31,351 bases of DNA from an uncultured Granulicatella sp. (GTDB lineage: Bacteria > Bacillota > Bacilli > Lactobacillales > Aerococcaceae). The notes under the pieces were generated by a model. It made no database searches. It saw only the letters and a program-made list of their open reading frames with translations, and was not told the DNA's origin. The stretch lies in the NCBI GenBank assembly GCA_934193545.1, contig CAKPVL010000018.1, positions 1 to 31,351 of the forward strand, given 5' to 3'. The position numbers and the translations under genes are program-made. Positions 23,140 to 30,731 of this stretch are shown here, one piece after another (position 1 is the stretch's first letter; each line of letters opens with the position of its first letter).

Positions 23140-24072
23140 TTATACTTTCTCCACCGTTACCGCATTGAAAATGGTATCGAAGTTATCCATGTTAATAAAG
23201 CCAGTCTGAGCTTCCATGGCATTGAGCGTACCTGCAGTTACAGCGGTTTTTAAAATGGTCTCGCTGCTTTCGCCTTTTGCAATCGCATGCGCTAACCCAG
23301 CAATCGTTGAGTCTCCAGAGCCAACAGGATTCACGGCGTTGACTTTGGGGATGTTAACTTGGTAGAAGACCCCTTCATGTTTTGCCAATGCGCCTTTTGA
23401 TCCAAGCGAAACAACCACCCAATCCACTCCGTCAAAGAGCGGAGAATTCAATTGCTCCTTCAATTCTTCCACCGTCGTTGCTTCAGGAACTCCTAGTAAT
23501 CCAGCGAGTTCTTCTTGGTTTGGCTTAATTAAAGCAGGCTTAGTAGAAGCTTCGAGCGCAATCTTCAATGTCTTTCCAGAAGTGTCTAAAAGCACAGGAA
23601 TGTCGGCTTTAGCCGCTTTTTCAATAATCGTTGCGTATAAATCGTCATCCATTCCACTAGGCAAGCTCCCAGAAATCGTGATGAGATCGACTTCTTTTAA
23701 TAAGTTTTCAAAGTGTGCGAGGAAACCTGCTTGTTCCTCTGGTGTAATCGTAGGGCCAGCCTCTAAGATTTCCGTTTGTGATCCTTCGTGTAGGATGGCG
23801 ATACAATTACGAGTTTCTGATTGAATCGGGTAGAAGTCATTTTGCAAGCCAACCCCATCCAGTTTTTCTTTAATAAAGGCTCCAATATGCCCCCCGAGTA
23901 ACCCTGTTGCTAACACCGGCGAACCGAGCTGCTTCAGTACGCGACTCACGTTCAGTCCTTTTCCTCCAGGCGTTTTGCTCACCTTTTTTGTTCGATTGAC
24001 CGTATCAATCTTTAATGTGTCAACGGTATATCCGATATCGACCGCCGGATTCATCGTCAATGTTAATATCAT
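23140..24072 (-). CDS. lacC: Tagatose-6-phosphate kinase / 1-phosphofructokinase family (LacC-like)
   Basis: A 310-residue PfkB-family kinase, the same length as LacC. It has the start MILTLTMNPAVDIGY, the first signature GGKGLNVSRVL (about 37-47), ETRNCIAILHEG, ISGSLPSG, and the second signature PVGSGDSTIAGLAHA with the catalytic Asp in GSGD (about 255). Its wording follows LacC more than FruK, so phosphorylation of tagatose-6-phosphate to the 1,6-bisphosphate is the first choice; fructose-1-phosphate is the alternative. It is not in a visible lac or fru operon. AAGGGAG precedes the start. A candidate cre site overlaps its -35. Its transcript runs into element copy 4. Confidence 0.82.
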   Translation of the reverse strand: MILTLTMNPAVDIGYTVDTLKIDTVNRTKKVSKTPGGKGLNVSRVLKQLGSPVLATGLLGGHIGAFIKEKLDGVGLQNDFYPIQSETRNCIAILHEGSQTEILEAGPTITPEEQAGFLAHFENLLKEVDLITISGSLPSGMDDDLYATIIEKAAKADIPVLLDTSGKTLKIALEASTKPALIKPNQEELAGLLGVPEATTVEELKEQLNSPLFDGVDWVVVSLGSKGALAKHEGVFYQVNIPKVNAVNPVGSGDSTIAGLAHAIAKGESSETILKTAVTAGTLNAMEAQTGFINMDNFDTIFNAVTVEKV

Positions 24073-24108
24073 AAAAATAGCTCCCTTCTATTTTTCCTAG
24101 ATACGTTA

Positions 24109-24145
24109 AATATACCATATTTCGAGAAAGTTGAAATCGTTTGTA
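24109..24145 (-). promoter_or_regulatory. lacC-like promoter with candidate cre site
   Basis: Leftward TTTCAA (24131-24136), 16-bp spacer, TATATT (24109-24114). TGAAATCGTTTGTA at 24132-24145 (read on the plus strand) fits 12 of 14 positions of the CcpA cre consensus TGWAARCGYTWNCW and overlaps the -35, a position suited to repression. Confidence 0.55.
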
Positions 24146-24296
24146 ACAAAACTTTTTTCGGGCGTCATAAAGAGGAGTGTCTAAGAGTTGAAAAACAGAA
24201 ACCCTATCCAAAAATCGACAAAAATTCACATTTTACCCTGTAATATTTCACAAAAAATAACCATTTATGTATCAAAAAGGTCAGTCGTTCGGGTTA

Positions 24297-24313
24297 TGTT
24301 ACAGCTTTATTAC
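24297..24313 (+). promoter_or_regulatory. Candidate WalR (VicR/YycF) box upstream of the CHAP gene
   Basis: TGTTAC-AGCTT-TATTAC fits 11 of 12 defined positions of the WalR direct-repeat consensus TGTWAH-N5-TGTWAH. A TATTAT at 24318-24323 and another at 24363-24368 are possible -10 boxes. PcsB-type hydrolase genes are known WalR targets. The whole 24146-24448 gap is non-coding leader or promoter. Confidence 0.55.
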
Positions 24314-24448
24314 AAGGTATTATCAATTCGAAGAAAATCAACATCGGCCTAAAGTCCTATGGTATTATAGTACCAAGTTAAGTTTTATTAAAAGCCGTGA
24401 CCGGCTACTTCGAATATATATTAGTGAGAAACATTGGAGGAAAATCAC

Positions 24449-25753
24449 TTGAAGAAACGTTTATTAACAGTATTAGTAACAGGAACAGTATTATCATTAG
24501 GAGCTTTAGCGCCATCAGTTAACGCGCAAGATTTCGATTCACAAATCGAAACAGTTAACTCATCAATCGCTAACATCAATGAGAAAAAATCAGCAGTTAA
24601 TTCTACAATCGATACATTAGCGAAAGAATTATCTGATGTACAAACTAAAATCGATACAACTCAAGCTAAAAAAGCTGAAGTTCAAGAACAAATCGAAACA
24701 TTAAAAGCTGAAATTGCTAAATTAGAAAAAGTTATCGCAGAACGTAACACACGTTTAGAAGAACAAGCTCGTTCAGTACAAACAAATGGTGCTCGTTCAT
24801 ACTTAGATTTCTTATTAAACGCTGAAAGCTTATCAGATGCGGTTAGCCGTATCGGTGTTGTAATGGACTTAATGGGTGCAAACCGCGAGTTAATGCAACA
24901 ACAAGCTGAAGATAAAAAACAAGTAGAATCTAAAGAAGAAGCTCAACAAGAAAAATTAGCTGAACAAGAAGCAGCTGAAAAAGAATTAGCTTCATTACAA
25001 ACAGAATTAAACGATACTTTCTCTAAAAACAAAGTATTATTAGCGAACCTTTCACAAGAAGAATTAGCTGAAATCGCAAAACGTGATGGATTAGTTGCTG
25101 AAAAAGAAGCTTTCCAAAAACGTTTAGCTGAAGAAAAAGCAAAAGCTGAAGCAGAAGCAGCACGTATTGCTGAAGCATCTCGTCAAGCATTAGCAGCACA
25201 AGCTTCACAATCACAAACAACTGCTACACAAACTTCATACGAAGCTCCTGCACCTGCACCTGCAGCAGCAGCTAACACAGCTTCAACAAGTACAGCTTCA
25301 ACTTCAAGCTCTACTTCAACACCAGCAGCTCAAAAACAAACATCAAGCTACACTTACACAGCTGGCGGAGGTTTCCCAGCAGTTGACCCAAGTTTCCGTG
25401 CTTCACTTAACGGTGGATACTTCGGACAATGTACTTACTACGTATTTAACCGTATGGCACAAGTTGGTACACCAATCGGTCACACCATGATGGGTAACGC
25501 GGCTGAATGGCCATCATACGCTCGTAGCTATGGATACTCAGTATCTCACTCACCATCAGCTGGTTCAGCAATCGTATTCCAACAAGGTTTAGCAGGTGCT
25601 GACCCAACTTACGGACACGTAGCATTCGTAGAAGCAGTTAACGCAGATGGTTCATTATACATCTCTGAAATGAACGTACGTGGATTAAACGTAATCTCTT
25701 ACCGTACAATCTCAGCAAGCGTTGCAGCTCAAGCAACATACATCCGTTTCTAA
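24449..25753 (+). CDS. Secreted CHAP-domain peptidoglycan hydrolase, PcsB-like
   Basis: 434 residues. A signal peptide (MKKRLLTVLVTGTVLSLGAL, cleavage after NA at about residue 26) is followed by a long coiled coil (about 30-255, PcsB/EnvC type, rich in Gln, Glu, Lys, Ala) and an Ala/Pro/Ser/Thr linker (about 255-310). The C-terminus is a CHAP domain with catalytic Cys328 (GQCTYYV) and His390 (YGHVAFVE). Such proteins split peptidoglycan at division sites and are switched on by FtsEX. Start: TTG at 24449, eight bases after GGAGG; no in-frame ATG lies nearby. Codon use is strongly biased (tta, gct, cgt, gaa), as in highly expressed genes. Its own terminator follows. Confidence 0.92.
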   Translation: MKKRLLTVLVTGTVLSLGALAPSVNAQDFDSQIETVNSSIANINEKKSAVNSTIDTLAKELSDVQTKIDTTQAKKAEVQEQIETLKAEIAKLEKVIAERNTRLEEQARSVQTNGARSYLDFLLNAESLSDAVSRIGVVMDLMGANRELMQQQAEDKKQVESKEEAQQEKLAEQEAAEKELASLQTELNDTFSKNKVLLANLSQEELAEIAKRDGLVAEKEAFQKRLAEEKAKAEAEAARIAEASRQALAAQASQSQTTATQTSYEAPAPAPAAAANTASTSTASTSSSTSTPAAQKQTSSYTYTAGGGFPAVDPSFRASLNGGYFGQCTYYVFNRMAQVGTPIGHTMMGNAAEWPSYARSYGYSVSHSPSAGSAIVFQQGLAGADPTYGHVAFVEAVNADGSLYISEMNVRGLNVISYRTISASVAAQATYIRF

Positions 25754-25766
25754 TATGAAATGAAAT

Positions 25767-25796
25767 AACCGTCTCCTGAAAGGGAGGCGGTTTTTG
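25767..25796 (+). terminator. Intrinsic terminator after the CHAP gene
   Basis: AACCGTCTCC pairs with GGAGGCGGTT, loop TGAAAG, followed by TTTTTG. Confidence 0.92.
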
Positions 25797-25836
25797 TTTG
25801 CCCTTTTTTTAGGGTAAAGCCATAGCTAAGGAATAG

Positions 25837-25865
25837 TTGACAGAGCCTAGTTCATTCCGTATGAT
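25837..25865 (+). promoter_or_regulatory. Promoter of lipoprotein gene 1
   Basis: TTGACA (25837-25842), 17 bp, TATGAT (25860-25865). The spacer contains TAGTTCATT, shared with two later promoters. Confidence 0.9.
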
Positions 25866-25891
25866 TAAGAAAAAGCGTAAGGAGCATGATT

Positions 25892-26368
25892 ATGAAGAAA
25901 ATCTTGAAATTATCTATTTTATTGTTAGGAGCAGTATTTGTTTTACTGGGATGTAGCTCAGAAGCTAAAAGTGAATTTGTTTTTGATCTTAGTGATATAA
26001 ACCAAAAAATAACCTATGTGTACGATAAAGAAAAAGATTCAATTTCATCTGTAACATTTAATCTCATCTACGACATTTCAAAAAGTAAAGAAATCGAAGA
26101 GAAAGCACGTAGTACCCAAAAACTAATAGTAGACGACGCGAGTGGCGTTGAAGGGGTTAAAGTCACTCAATCTGATAGCGCAAAAGAACTAAAGATAACG
26201 ATTGAAGTGGATCTTAAGAAGTTTAACTATGAGGATGGAAAGGCAGGTGCTAAAGCGCCGGCTCTATATAGTAGCGTTCATACGGCGGTAATAAAGAAAG
26301 ATGGTATTTACAGCTTTGAAGAATCTAAAAAGAGTATTTTAAAAGAAGGATTTACAGAAGTGAAATAA
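25892..26368 (+). CDS. Lipoprotein, tandem paralogue 1 (DUF1307/YehR-like)
   Basis: A 158-residue lipoprotein precursor. The signal peptide MKKILKLSILLLGAVFVLLG ends in the lipobox LLGC with lipidated Cys21, so the protein should sit on the outer face of the membrane. The mature part is about 138 residues, with a recurring core TYVYDKEKDSISSVT, then a Glu/Lys-rich helix, GVEGVKVT, an IEVDLKKF strand and a Lys-rich end. It resembles DUF1307 (YehR-like) lipoproteins, whose role is unknown. The ATG at 25892 is used because AAGGAG (25879-25884) is too close to the ATG at 25886. First of four paralogues, with its own promoter and terminator. Confidence 0.85.
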   Translation: MKKILKLSILLLGAVFVLLGCSSEAKSEFVFDLSDINQKITYVYDKEKDSISSVTFNLIYDISKSKEIEEKARSTQKLIVDDASGVEGVKVTQSDSAKELKITIEVDLKKFNYEDGKAGAKAPALYSSVHTAVIKKDGIYSFEESKKSILKEGFTEVK

Positions 26369-26376
26369 TTAATATG

Positions 26377-26411
26377 AACTTGGATTGCAGTAAATGTAAT
26401 CCAAGTTTTTT
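26377..26411 (+). terminator. Intrinsic terminator after lipoprotein gene 1
   Basis: AACTTGGATT pairs with AATCCAAGTT, followed by six T. It is part of an intergenic segment duplicated at 27488-27614. Confidence 0.9.
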
Positions 26412-26443
26412 ATATAAATGATGAATGTGGACAGCAACGGAAT

Positions 26444-26472
26444 TTGACAAACCATAGTTCATTTCCTATGAT
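26444..26472 (+). promoter_or_regulatory. Promoter of lipoprotein genes 2 and 3
   Basis: TTGACA (26444-26449), 17 bp, TATGAT (26467-26472). The spacer and -10 contain CATAG-N8-CTATG, a small inverted repeat that could be an operator. Confidence 0.9.
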
Positions 26473-26502
26473 TAAAGCAAGTCAGATTAAAGGAGTATTT
26501 GA

Positions 26503-26979
26503 ATGAAGAAAATCTTGAAACTATCCATTCTATTATTGGGGGCGTTATTTGTTTTACTAGGATGTAGCCAAGAAACAAAAAGTGAATTTGTTTTACAGGA
26601 GATTGCTAGTAAGACGAAATTAACCTATGTATATGATAAAGAGAAAGATTCAGTTTCTAAACTAACTATGGAAATCATTTACGATATCACCAAAGATGAA
26701 CGGTACACAGAAGCCGTTCGTAGTCAGCGAGACGAGATTGTATCGGAGATGGAAGGAATTGAAGGTGTTACATATACTAAAAAGGACGATAATAACTACA
26801 TTACGCTAACAGTTGAAGTAGACGTTAATAAATTTAAGTTTGATGATGCGGCAAGTCGCAAGAAAGCTCCAACGCTCTATAATACCGTTAATGCAGCTTT
26901 GAAGAGAAAGGATAATATGGTTAGCTACCAATTATCTAAAGAGGCTATTTTAGAATACGAGTTTAAAGAAGTGAAATAA
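26503..26979 (+). CDS. Lipoprotein, tandem paralogue 2 (DUF1307/YehR-like)
   Basis: A 158-residue paralogue with nearly the same signal peptide (MKKILKLSILLLGALFVLLG) and lipidated Cys21. The core reads LTYVYDKEKDSVSKLT, with GIEGVTYT, then VEVDVNKFKFDD and KKAPTLYNTV. AAGGAG precedes the ATG. It starts its own unit at the promoter 26444-26472 and is followed after 13 bases by paralogue 3, with no terminator between, so 2 and 3 form one operon. The function is not known; surface-exposed membrane anchoring is what the sequence shows. Confidence 0.85.
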   Translation: MKKILKLSILLLGALFVLLGCSQETKSEFVLQEIASKTKLTYVYDKEKDSVSKLTMEIIYDITKDERYTEAVRSQRDEIVSEMEGIEGVTYTKKDDNNYITLTVEVDVNKFKFDDAASRKKAPTLYNTVNAALKRKDNMVSYQLSKEAILEYEFKEVK

Positions 26980-26992
26980 AGGGAGTGCTGTC

Positions 26993-27478
26993 ATGAAGAA
27001 AATATTGAAGTTATCTATTGTACTACTAGGGGCATTGTTTGTATTACTCGGATGTCGTGCAGAAAATAAAGCGTCATTTGTTTTTCAAACGGCAAATGCG
27101 GAGGTTACGTTTACGTATGTATATGACAAAGTAAATGACACAGTTTTATCTCTAACAACGAAGTCAGTAATTAAACTAGCCAATATTCCAGAATACGATA
27201 CAATAACACGTAAAAATCGAGATGCACTCGTGAATGAAATGAAAGATATCGAAGGCATCAAAGTCACTACATCAGACAGTGAAAAAGAATTAAATTTCAC
27301 GGTTGAAGTGGACATGAAAAAGTTCAAATTGGATGATTCAGAAAGTCGTGCAAAAGCACCAGAGTTATATAGAACAATGGATGTGGCGCTTATAAAAAAA
27401 GACGATAAAATAAGTTTTTCAGCATCTAAAGAAAGCCTTGAAAGCAAAGGATTTGTTGAGCAAAAAGAAGAAAAATAA
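26993..27478 (+). CDS. Lipoprotein, tandem paralogue 3 (DUF1307/YehR-like)
   Basis: 161 residues. Signal peptide MKKILKLSIVLLGALFVLLG with lipidated Cys21, then RAENKASFVF and the core FTYVYDKVNDTVLSLTT. The second half (FTVEVDMKKFKLDDSESRAK, ALIKKDDKISFSASKE) is almost identical to paralogue 4, down to the DNA, so 3 and 4 are the most recent duplicates. GGGAG precedes the ATG. It has no promoter of its own and is read from that of paralogue 2. The terminator at 27488 ends the unit. Confidence 0.85.
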   Translation: MKKILKLSIVLLGALFVLLGCRAENKASFVFQTANAEVTFTYVYDKVNDTVLSLTTKSVIKLANIPEYDTITRKNRDALVNEMKDIEGIKVTTSDSEKELNFTVEVDMKKFKLDDSESRAKAPELYRTMDVALIKKDDKISFSASKESLESKGFVEQKEEK

Positions 27479-27487
27479 ATATAGAAG

Positions 27488-27522
27488 AACTTGGATTATG
27501 GCAAACGTAATCCAAGTTTTTT
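27488..27522 (+). terminator. Intrinsic terminator after lipoprotein gene 3
   Basis: AACTTGGATTA pairs with TAATCCAAGTT, followed by six T. Copy of the terminator at 26377. Confidence 0.9.
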
Positions 27523-27554
27523 ATATAAATGATGAGTGTGGACTTCAACAGAAT

Positions 27555-27583
27555 TTGACAAACGATAGTTCATTTTCTATGAT
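27555..27583 (+). promoter_or_regulatory. Promoter of lipoprotein gene 4
   Basis: TTGACA (27555-27560), 17 bp, TATGAT (27578-27583). The spacer has ATAGTTCATT and an ATAG/CTAT inverted repeat as in the promoter at 26444. Confidence 0.9.
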
Positions 27584-27614
27584 AAAAGCAAGTCAGATTA
27601 AAGGGAGTATTCTA

Positions 27615-28103
27615 ATGAAGAAAATCTTGAAATTATCCATTGTACTATTGGGGGCGTTATTCGTATTACTAGGATGCCGTTCAGAAAGTAAAGCATCATT
27701 TGTTTTGCAAACAGAAAATTCGAAGGTCACTTATACATATGTATATGACAAAGAGAATGACACAGTTTTATCTCTAACAACTGATATTGTAGTACGTTTA
27801 TCAAGTGTTCCGGAATATGCAACAGCAGCACGTCAAAGAAGAGATGAAATCGTGAATCAAATGAAAGCTACAGAGGGCGTAAAAGTTACTTCTGTAGATA
27901 GTGAAAAAGAAATAAATTTCACGGTTGAAGTGGACATGAAAAAGTTCAAATTGGATGACTCAGAAAGTCGTGCAAAAGCGCCAAGTTTATATGAAACAAT
28001 GGATGTTGCACTGATTAAGAAAGATGACAAAGTAAGTTTTTCAGCATCTAAAGAAAACATTGAACGCCTTGGATTTGTTGAGCAAAAAGAAGAAAAGAAA
28101 TAA
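27615..28103 (+). CDS. Lipoprotein, tandem paralogue 4 (DUF1307/YehR-like)
   Basis: 162 residues from ATG 27615, with AAGGGAG seven to eight bases upstream. A longer frame from 27438 would run through the terminator and promoter and is excluded. Signal peptide MKKILKLSIVLLGALFVLLG, lipidated Cys21, core YTYVYDKENDTVLSLTT, then GVKVTSVDSEKE, FTVEVDMKKFKLDD and a Lys/Glu-rich end FVEQKEEKK. Closest to paralogue 3. It stands alone between its own promoter and terminator. The function is not known. Confidence 0.86.
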   Translation: MKKILKLSIVLLGALFVLLGCRSESKASFVLQTENSKVTYTYVYDKENDTVLSLTTDIVVRLSSVPEYATAARQRRDEIVNQMKATEGVKVTSVDSEKEINFTVEVDMKKFKLDDSESRAKAPSLYETMDVALIKKDDKVSFSASKENIERLGFVEQKEEKK

Positions 28104-28124
28104 TTTTATCAATCAAATAGCAGG

Positions 28125-28159
28125 ACTTGGATGATGATAAACGTCATCCAAGTTTTTTT
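28125..28159 (+). terminator. Intrinsic terminator after lipoprotein gene 4
   Basis: ACTTGGATGA pairs with TCATCCAAGT, followed by seven T. The same stem type as the two earlier ones, with a paired change in both arms. Confidence 0.92.
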
Positions 28160-28201
28160 ATTAGAGAAACAGTATAAAATCACCTTTTTGAGGCAGAAAG
28201 A

Positions 28202-28230
28202 TTGCCTAAGTGGTGGTGAGGTGCTACAAT
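28202..28230 (+). promoter_or_regulatory. Promoter of the FMN riboswitch-ribU transcript
   Basis: TTGCCT (28202-28207), 17 bp, TACAAT (28225-28230), with TG before the -10 (TGCTACAAT). Confidence 0.78.
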
Positions 28231-28243
28231 ACAAACATAAATA

Positions 28244-28417
28244 ACATTTTCGGGGCAAGGTGAAATTCCTGACCGGTGGTATAGTCCACGAGCCGCATGG
28301 CATGATCTGGTGCAATTCCAGAACCGATAGTATAGTCTAGATGTGAGAAAATGGCACTATTTCAACAAGTCTATTTGATGAGCAGTATTGAAAGGTCCAT
28401 TTCAATGCTGCTTTTTT
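28244..28417 (+). promoter_or_regulatory. FMN riboswitch with transcription terminator
   Basis: The aptamer carries the RFN hallmarks: TTCGGGGCAAGGTGAAATTC, GACCGGTGGTATAGTCCACG, GAGCC, GATCTGGTG, AATTCCAGAACCGATAG and TATAGTCTAGATG. A terminator hairpin at 28381-28417 (AGCAGTATTGAAA with TTTCAATGCTGCT) ends in six T. Binding of FMN should favour termination and reduce ribU expression when flavin is plentiful. Its link to ribU agrees with known FMN riboswitch targets. Confidence 0.96.
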
Positions 28418-28471
28418 CTTTGAAACTGAGAAACAGTGCAATTTCCTTCGCCCTATGAAGGAGGACGTACC

Positions 28472-29089
28472 ATGAGTACAAATGTAAAAAAGTCGAACAG
28501 AACATCGGCTAAAAAAATTGTTCTAGTAGGAGTCTTTGGTGCGATTAGTACCGTCTTAATGCTATTATCGTTCAACGTACCGTTTATCCCAACATTCGTG
28601 AAGCTCGACTTCTCGGATTTACCAGTATTGCTGGGTGGATATCTTCTTGGACCATTGCACGGAAGCTTGATTGCGCTCATTAAGGTGTTGTTAAACTTCT
28701 TCTATAACGGGTCAATGACTTTTGGAATCGGAGAGACAGTGAACTTAATCGGTAGCTTAAGCTTTATGTTACCAGCAGTGCTTTACTATCAACGTCGCCG
28801 TAATTTCAAATCAGCGGTGATCAGCTTAGTCATCGGTACAATTTCAGCGACAGTGGTGTTACTCACAGCGAACTACTTCGTGATGTTCCCACTTTACGCA
28901 ACAGCGATGAACTTCCCAATGGAAAAAATCGTGGCCGCAGCACATGCATTAAACCCATTGGTAACAGACTTAGGGTCATTAATGGCATTCGCATTACTTC
29001 CATTTAATATCGTGAAGTTCGGTCTAAATAGCGTACTTGCGATGTTAATGTACAAACGTTTAGCACAAACCTTAAAATTAGAACATTAA
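28472..29089 (+). CDS. ribU: Riboflavin ECF transporter S component RibU
   Basis: A 205-residue membrane protein with about six helices. It has the S-component N-terminal region after a positively charged start (KKSNRTSAKKIVLVGVFGAIS, AxxxA-type helix 1) and the RibU-type stretch PTFVKLDFSDLPVLLGGYLLGP near residues 40-60. It binds riboflavin and works with the shared EcfA-A'-T energising module, which lies elsewhere. ATG 28472 follows AAGGAGG; a longer in-frame start lies before that ribosome site and is excluded. The FMN riboswitch directly upstream confirms the assignment. Confidence 0.95.
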   Translation: MSTNVKKSNRTSAKKIVLVGVFGAISTVLMLLSFNVPFIPTFVKLDFSDLPVLLGGYLLGPLHGSLIALIKVLLNFFYNGSMTFGIGETVNLIGSLSFMLPAVLYYQRRRNFKSAVISLVIGTISATVVLLTANYFVMFPLYATAMNFPMEKIVAAAHALNPLVTDLGSLMAFALLPFNIVKFGLNSVLAMLMYKRLAQTLKLEH

Positions 29090-29094
29090 TCCAG

Positions 29095-29119
29095 AGTCGG
29101 GCTTCGTGCCCGGCTTTTT
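29095..29119 (+). terminator. Intrinsic terminator after ribU
   Basis: AGTCGGGC pairs with GCCCGGCT and is followed by TTTTTG. Confidence 0.88.
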
Positions 29120-29241
29120 GTTTTGAGGAAAATTTCTTCTATATAATAGTAGAAAACTGCTTAGAAATTTGCAGAAACTCTTTATTTCCAATAGCAATCT
29201 GCTAAAAAATGAGGTAGGATAGATAAGAATGAGGTGAACCA

Positions 29242-30714
29242 ATGAAAGGAAAAACATGGACTAAGTTGCAACTATCGATCGTTGCACTCAGCGCTGTTCT
29301 CATGGGAACGAGCGGTTATTTAACCATTACACAACAACCATTATTTGGGCTTGAAGCTCCGACCATCTCCATCCTATCGATTTTCTTTAGTAGTTTATTA
29401 CTTTGGCTCTTTGTCGCAACAGACTGGCCAAGCGTTCTCTGCTATGTGATGTTAGGAATCGGGATGCTTCCAGGTGTCAACTACGGACAGATTTTTAATT
29501 TGTCGTTTGGAAATACAACCTTTGTCTTCCTATTATTTACATTTTTAATGACATACGCCCTCGAGCAAACGCCCGCACTTAGACGTTTCGTCGCGCGTGC
29601 ACTCGGCAGCTCCTTTGCAGGGAAGTCTCCATGGCATTTTATCGGGGCTTTTTACGCCAGCGTTCTTGCTATCAGTCTCTTTATTTCGCCGACGATTCTC
29701 TTTATGATCGTCTTCCCGATTTACGAGGAAATCATGGCTGTTCTCGGGTTGAAAAAAGGCGACAGACAGGCTTCGGTGCTTCTAATCGCACTTTTTGCAA
29801 CAGTAGCAATCGGCACAGCGATGACACCAATCAACCACGTCTTCTCTGTGACGGCTATGGCGCTTTACAAGAATGCCACAGGAATCGCGATTTCCAACGC
29901 GCAATATATGATGATTGGAATTCCAGCCGGACTCGTGCTCTTTATCGCGATGTGGGCTGTTCTTAGAACCGTTTGGAGAGTGGATTTGTCAAACGTAGAA
30001 ATGAAACCACTCGAATCGCTTGAAGCACTTCCTGCAAAATCAAAACGCGAAACCGCGACAGTATTCATCTTCATGGGAGTCGTCTTATTATGGGTGTTAC
30101 CAGAACTCGTAGGAGGATTCTTACCAGACGTCGCAGCTTTCCTAAAAACAGCAGGAATGGCATTCCCACCGATGATTGGGGTCATCGTGATGGCGATTCT
30201 GTCCTTTGACGGGAAACCACTCTTATCGATTCAAGAAGGGCTTCAAAAAGGTGTTTACTGGCCAAGTATGTTCTTGGTAGGGGCCACTTTAAGCATGGGA
30301 ACTCTTGTCACAAAACCGGAATTAGGAGTGATTGGACTTCTCGAAAGTTCACTCGTACCCGTGTTTGCGACACTCGCTCCAATTCTTGTCGTGATTATCT
30401 TCGTCCTTTGGGCAGGCTTACAAACGAATGTCTCTTCAAACTTAGTAACCGTATCGGTAGTCACAACCGTATTAACGACCGTCTATGCGACAGGTTCCGT
30501 CAACGTACAAGCTGGAACAATTGCCTGCTTGATTGGATTTATGGCAAGTCTTGCCTTTATGACACCACCAAGCATGCCGTATGTAGCGATTTCGGTCGGT
30601 TCTGGTTGGACAAATGCAAAAGATGCCTTTGTATACGGAGGAGGCCTATTCCTACTCAGCGCCGCTAGTGCGATTATTGTAGGTTACCCATTAGGCATCT
30701 TCTTTGGAATTTAA
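29242..30714 (+). CDS. SLC13/ion-transporter-superfamily permease
   Basis: A 490-residue membrane protein with about 12 hydrophobic segments, arranged as two similar halves around a hydrophilic loop (about residues 252-272). Segments such as ALFATVAIGTAMTPINHVFS (first half) and LWAGLQTNVSSNLVTVSV (second half) fit the reentrant loops of the DASS/ArsB ion-transporter superfamily. The substrate could be a di- or tricarboxylate, sulfate or another anion. GAGGTG precedes the ATG. A TATAAT at 29142-29147 may be the promoter -10. The chorismate mutase gene follows after 17 bases, so aromatic-acid-related substrates are conceivable, though that is speculation. Confidence 0.78.
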   Translation: MKGKTWTKLQLSIVALSAVLMGTSGYLTITQQPLFGLEAPTISILSIFFSSLLLWLFVATDWPSVLCYVMLGIGMLPGVNYGQIFNLSFGNTTFVFLLFTFLMTYALEQTPALRRFVARALGSSFAGKSPWHFIGAFYASVLAISLFISPTILFMIVFPIYEEIMAVLGLKKGDRQASVLLIALFATVAIGTAMTPINHVFSVTAMALYKNATGIAISNAQYMMIGIPAGLVLFIAMWAVLRTVWRVDLSNVEMKPLESLEALPAKSKRETATVFIFMGVVLLWVLPELVGGFLPDVAAFLKTAGMAFPPMIGVIVMAILSFDGKPLLSIQEGLQKGVYWPSMFLVGATLSMGTLVTKPELGVIGLLESSLVPVFATLAPILVVIIFVLWAGLQTNVSSNLVTVSVVTTVLTTVYATGSVNVQAGTIACLIGFMASLAFMTPPSMPYVAISVGSGWTNAKDAFVYGGGLFLLSAASAIIVGYPLGIFFGI

Positions 30715-30731
30715 CAGTAGGAGGAAATCGA

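Noticed and set aside
22905..23253. Short frames on both strands over element copy 4
   Set aside because: They cross the palindromic arms and have no coding signals; the structure explains the sequence.
27085..27447. 120-codon minus-strand frame opposite lipoprotein 3
   Set aside because: A shadow of a repeated coding gene; a similar shorter shadow appears opposite its paralogue.
27438..27614. Longer start for lipoprotein 4
   Set aside because: It would run through a terminator and promoter and place the signal peptide internally.
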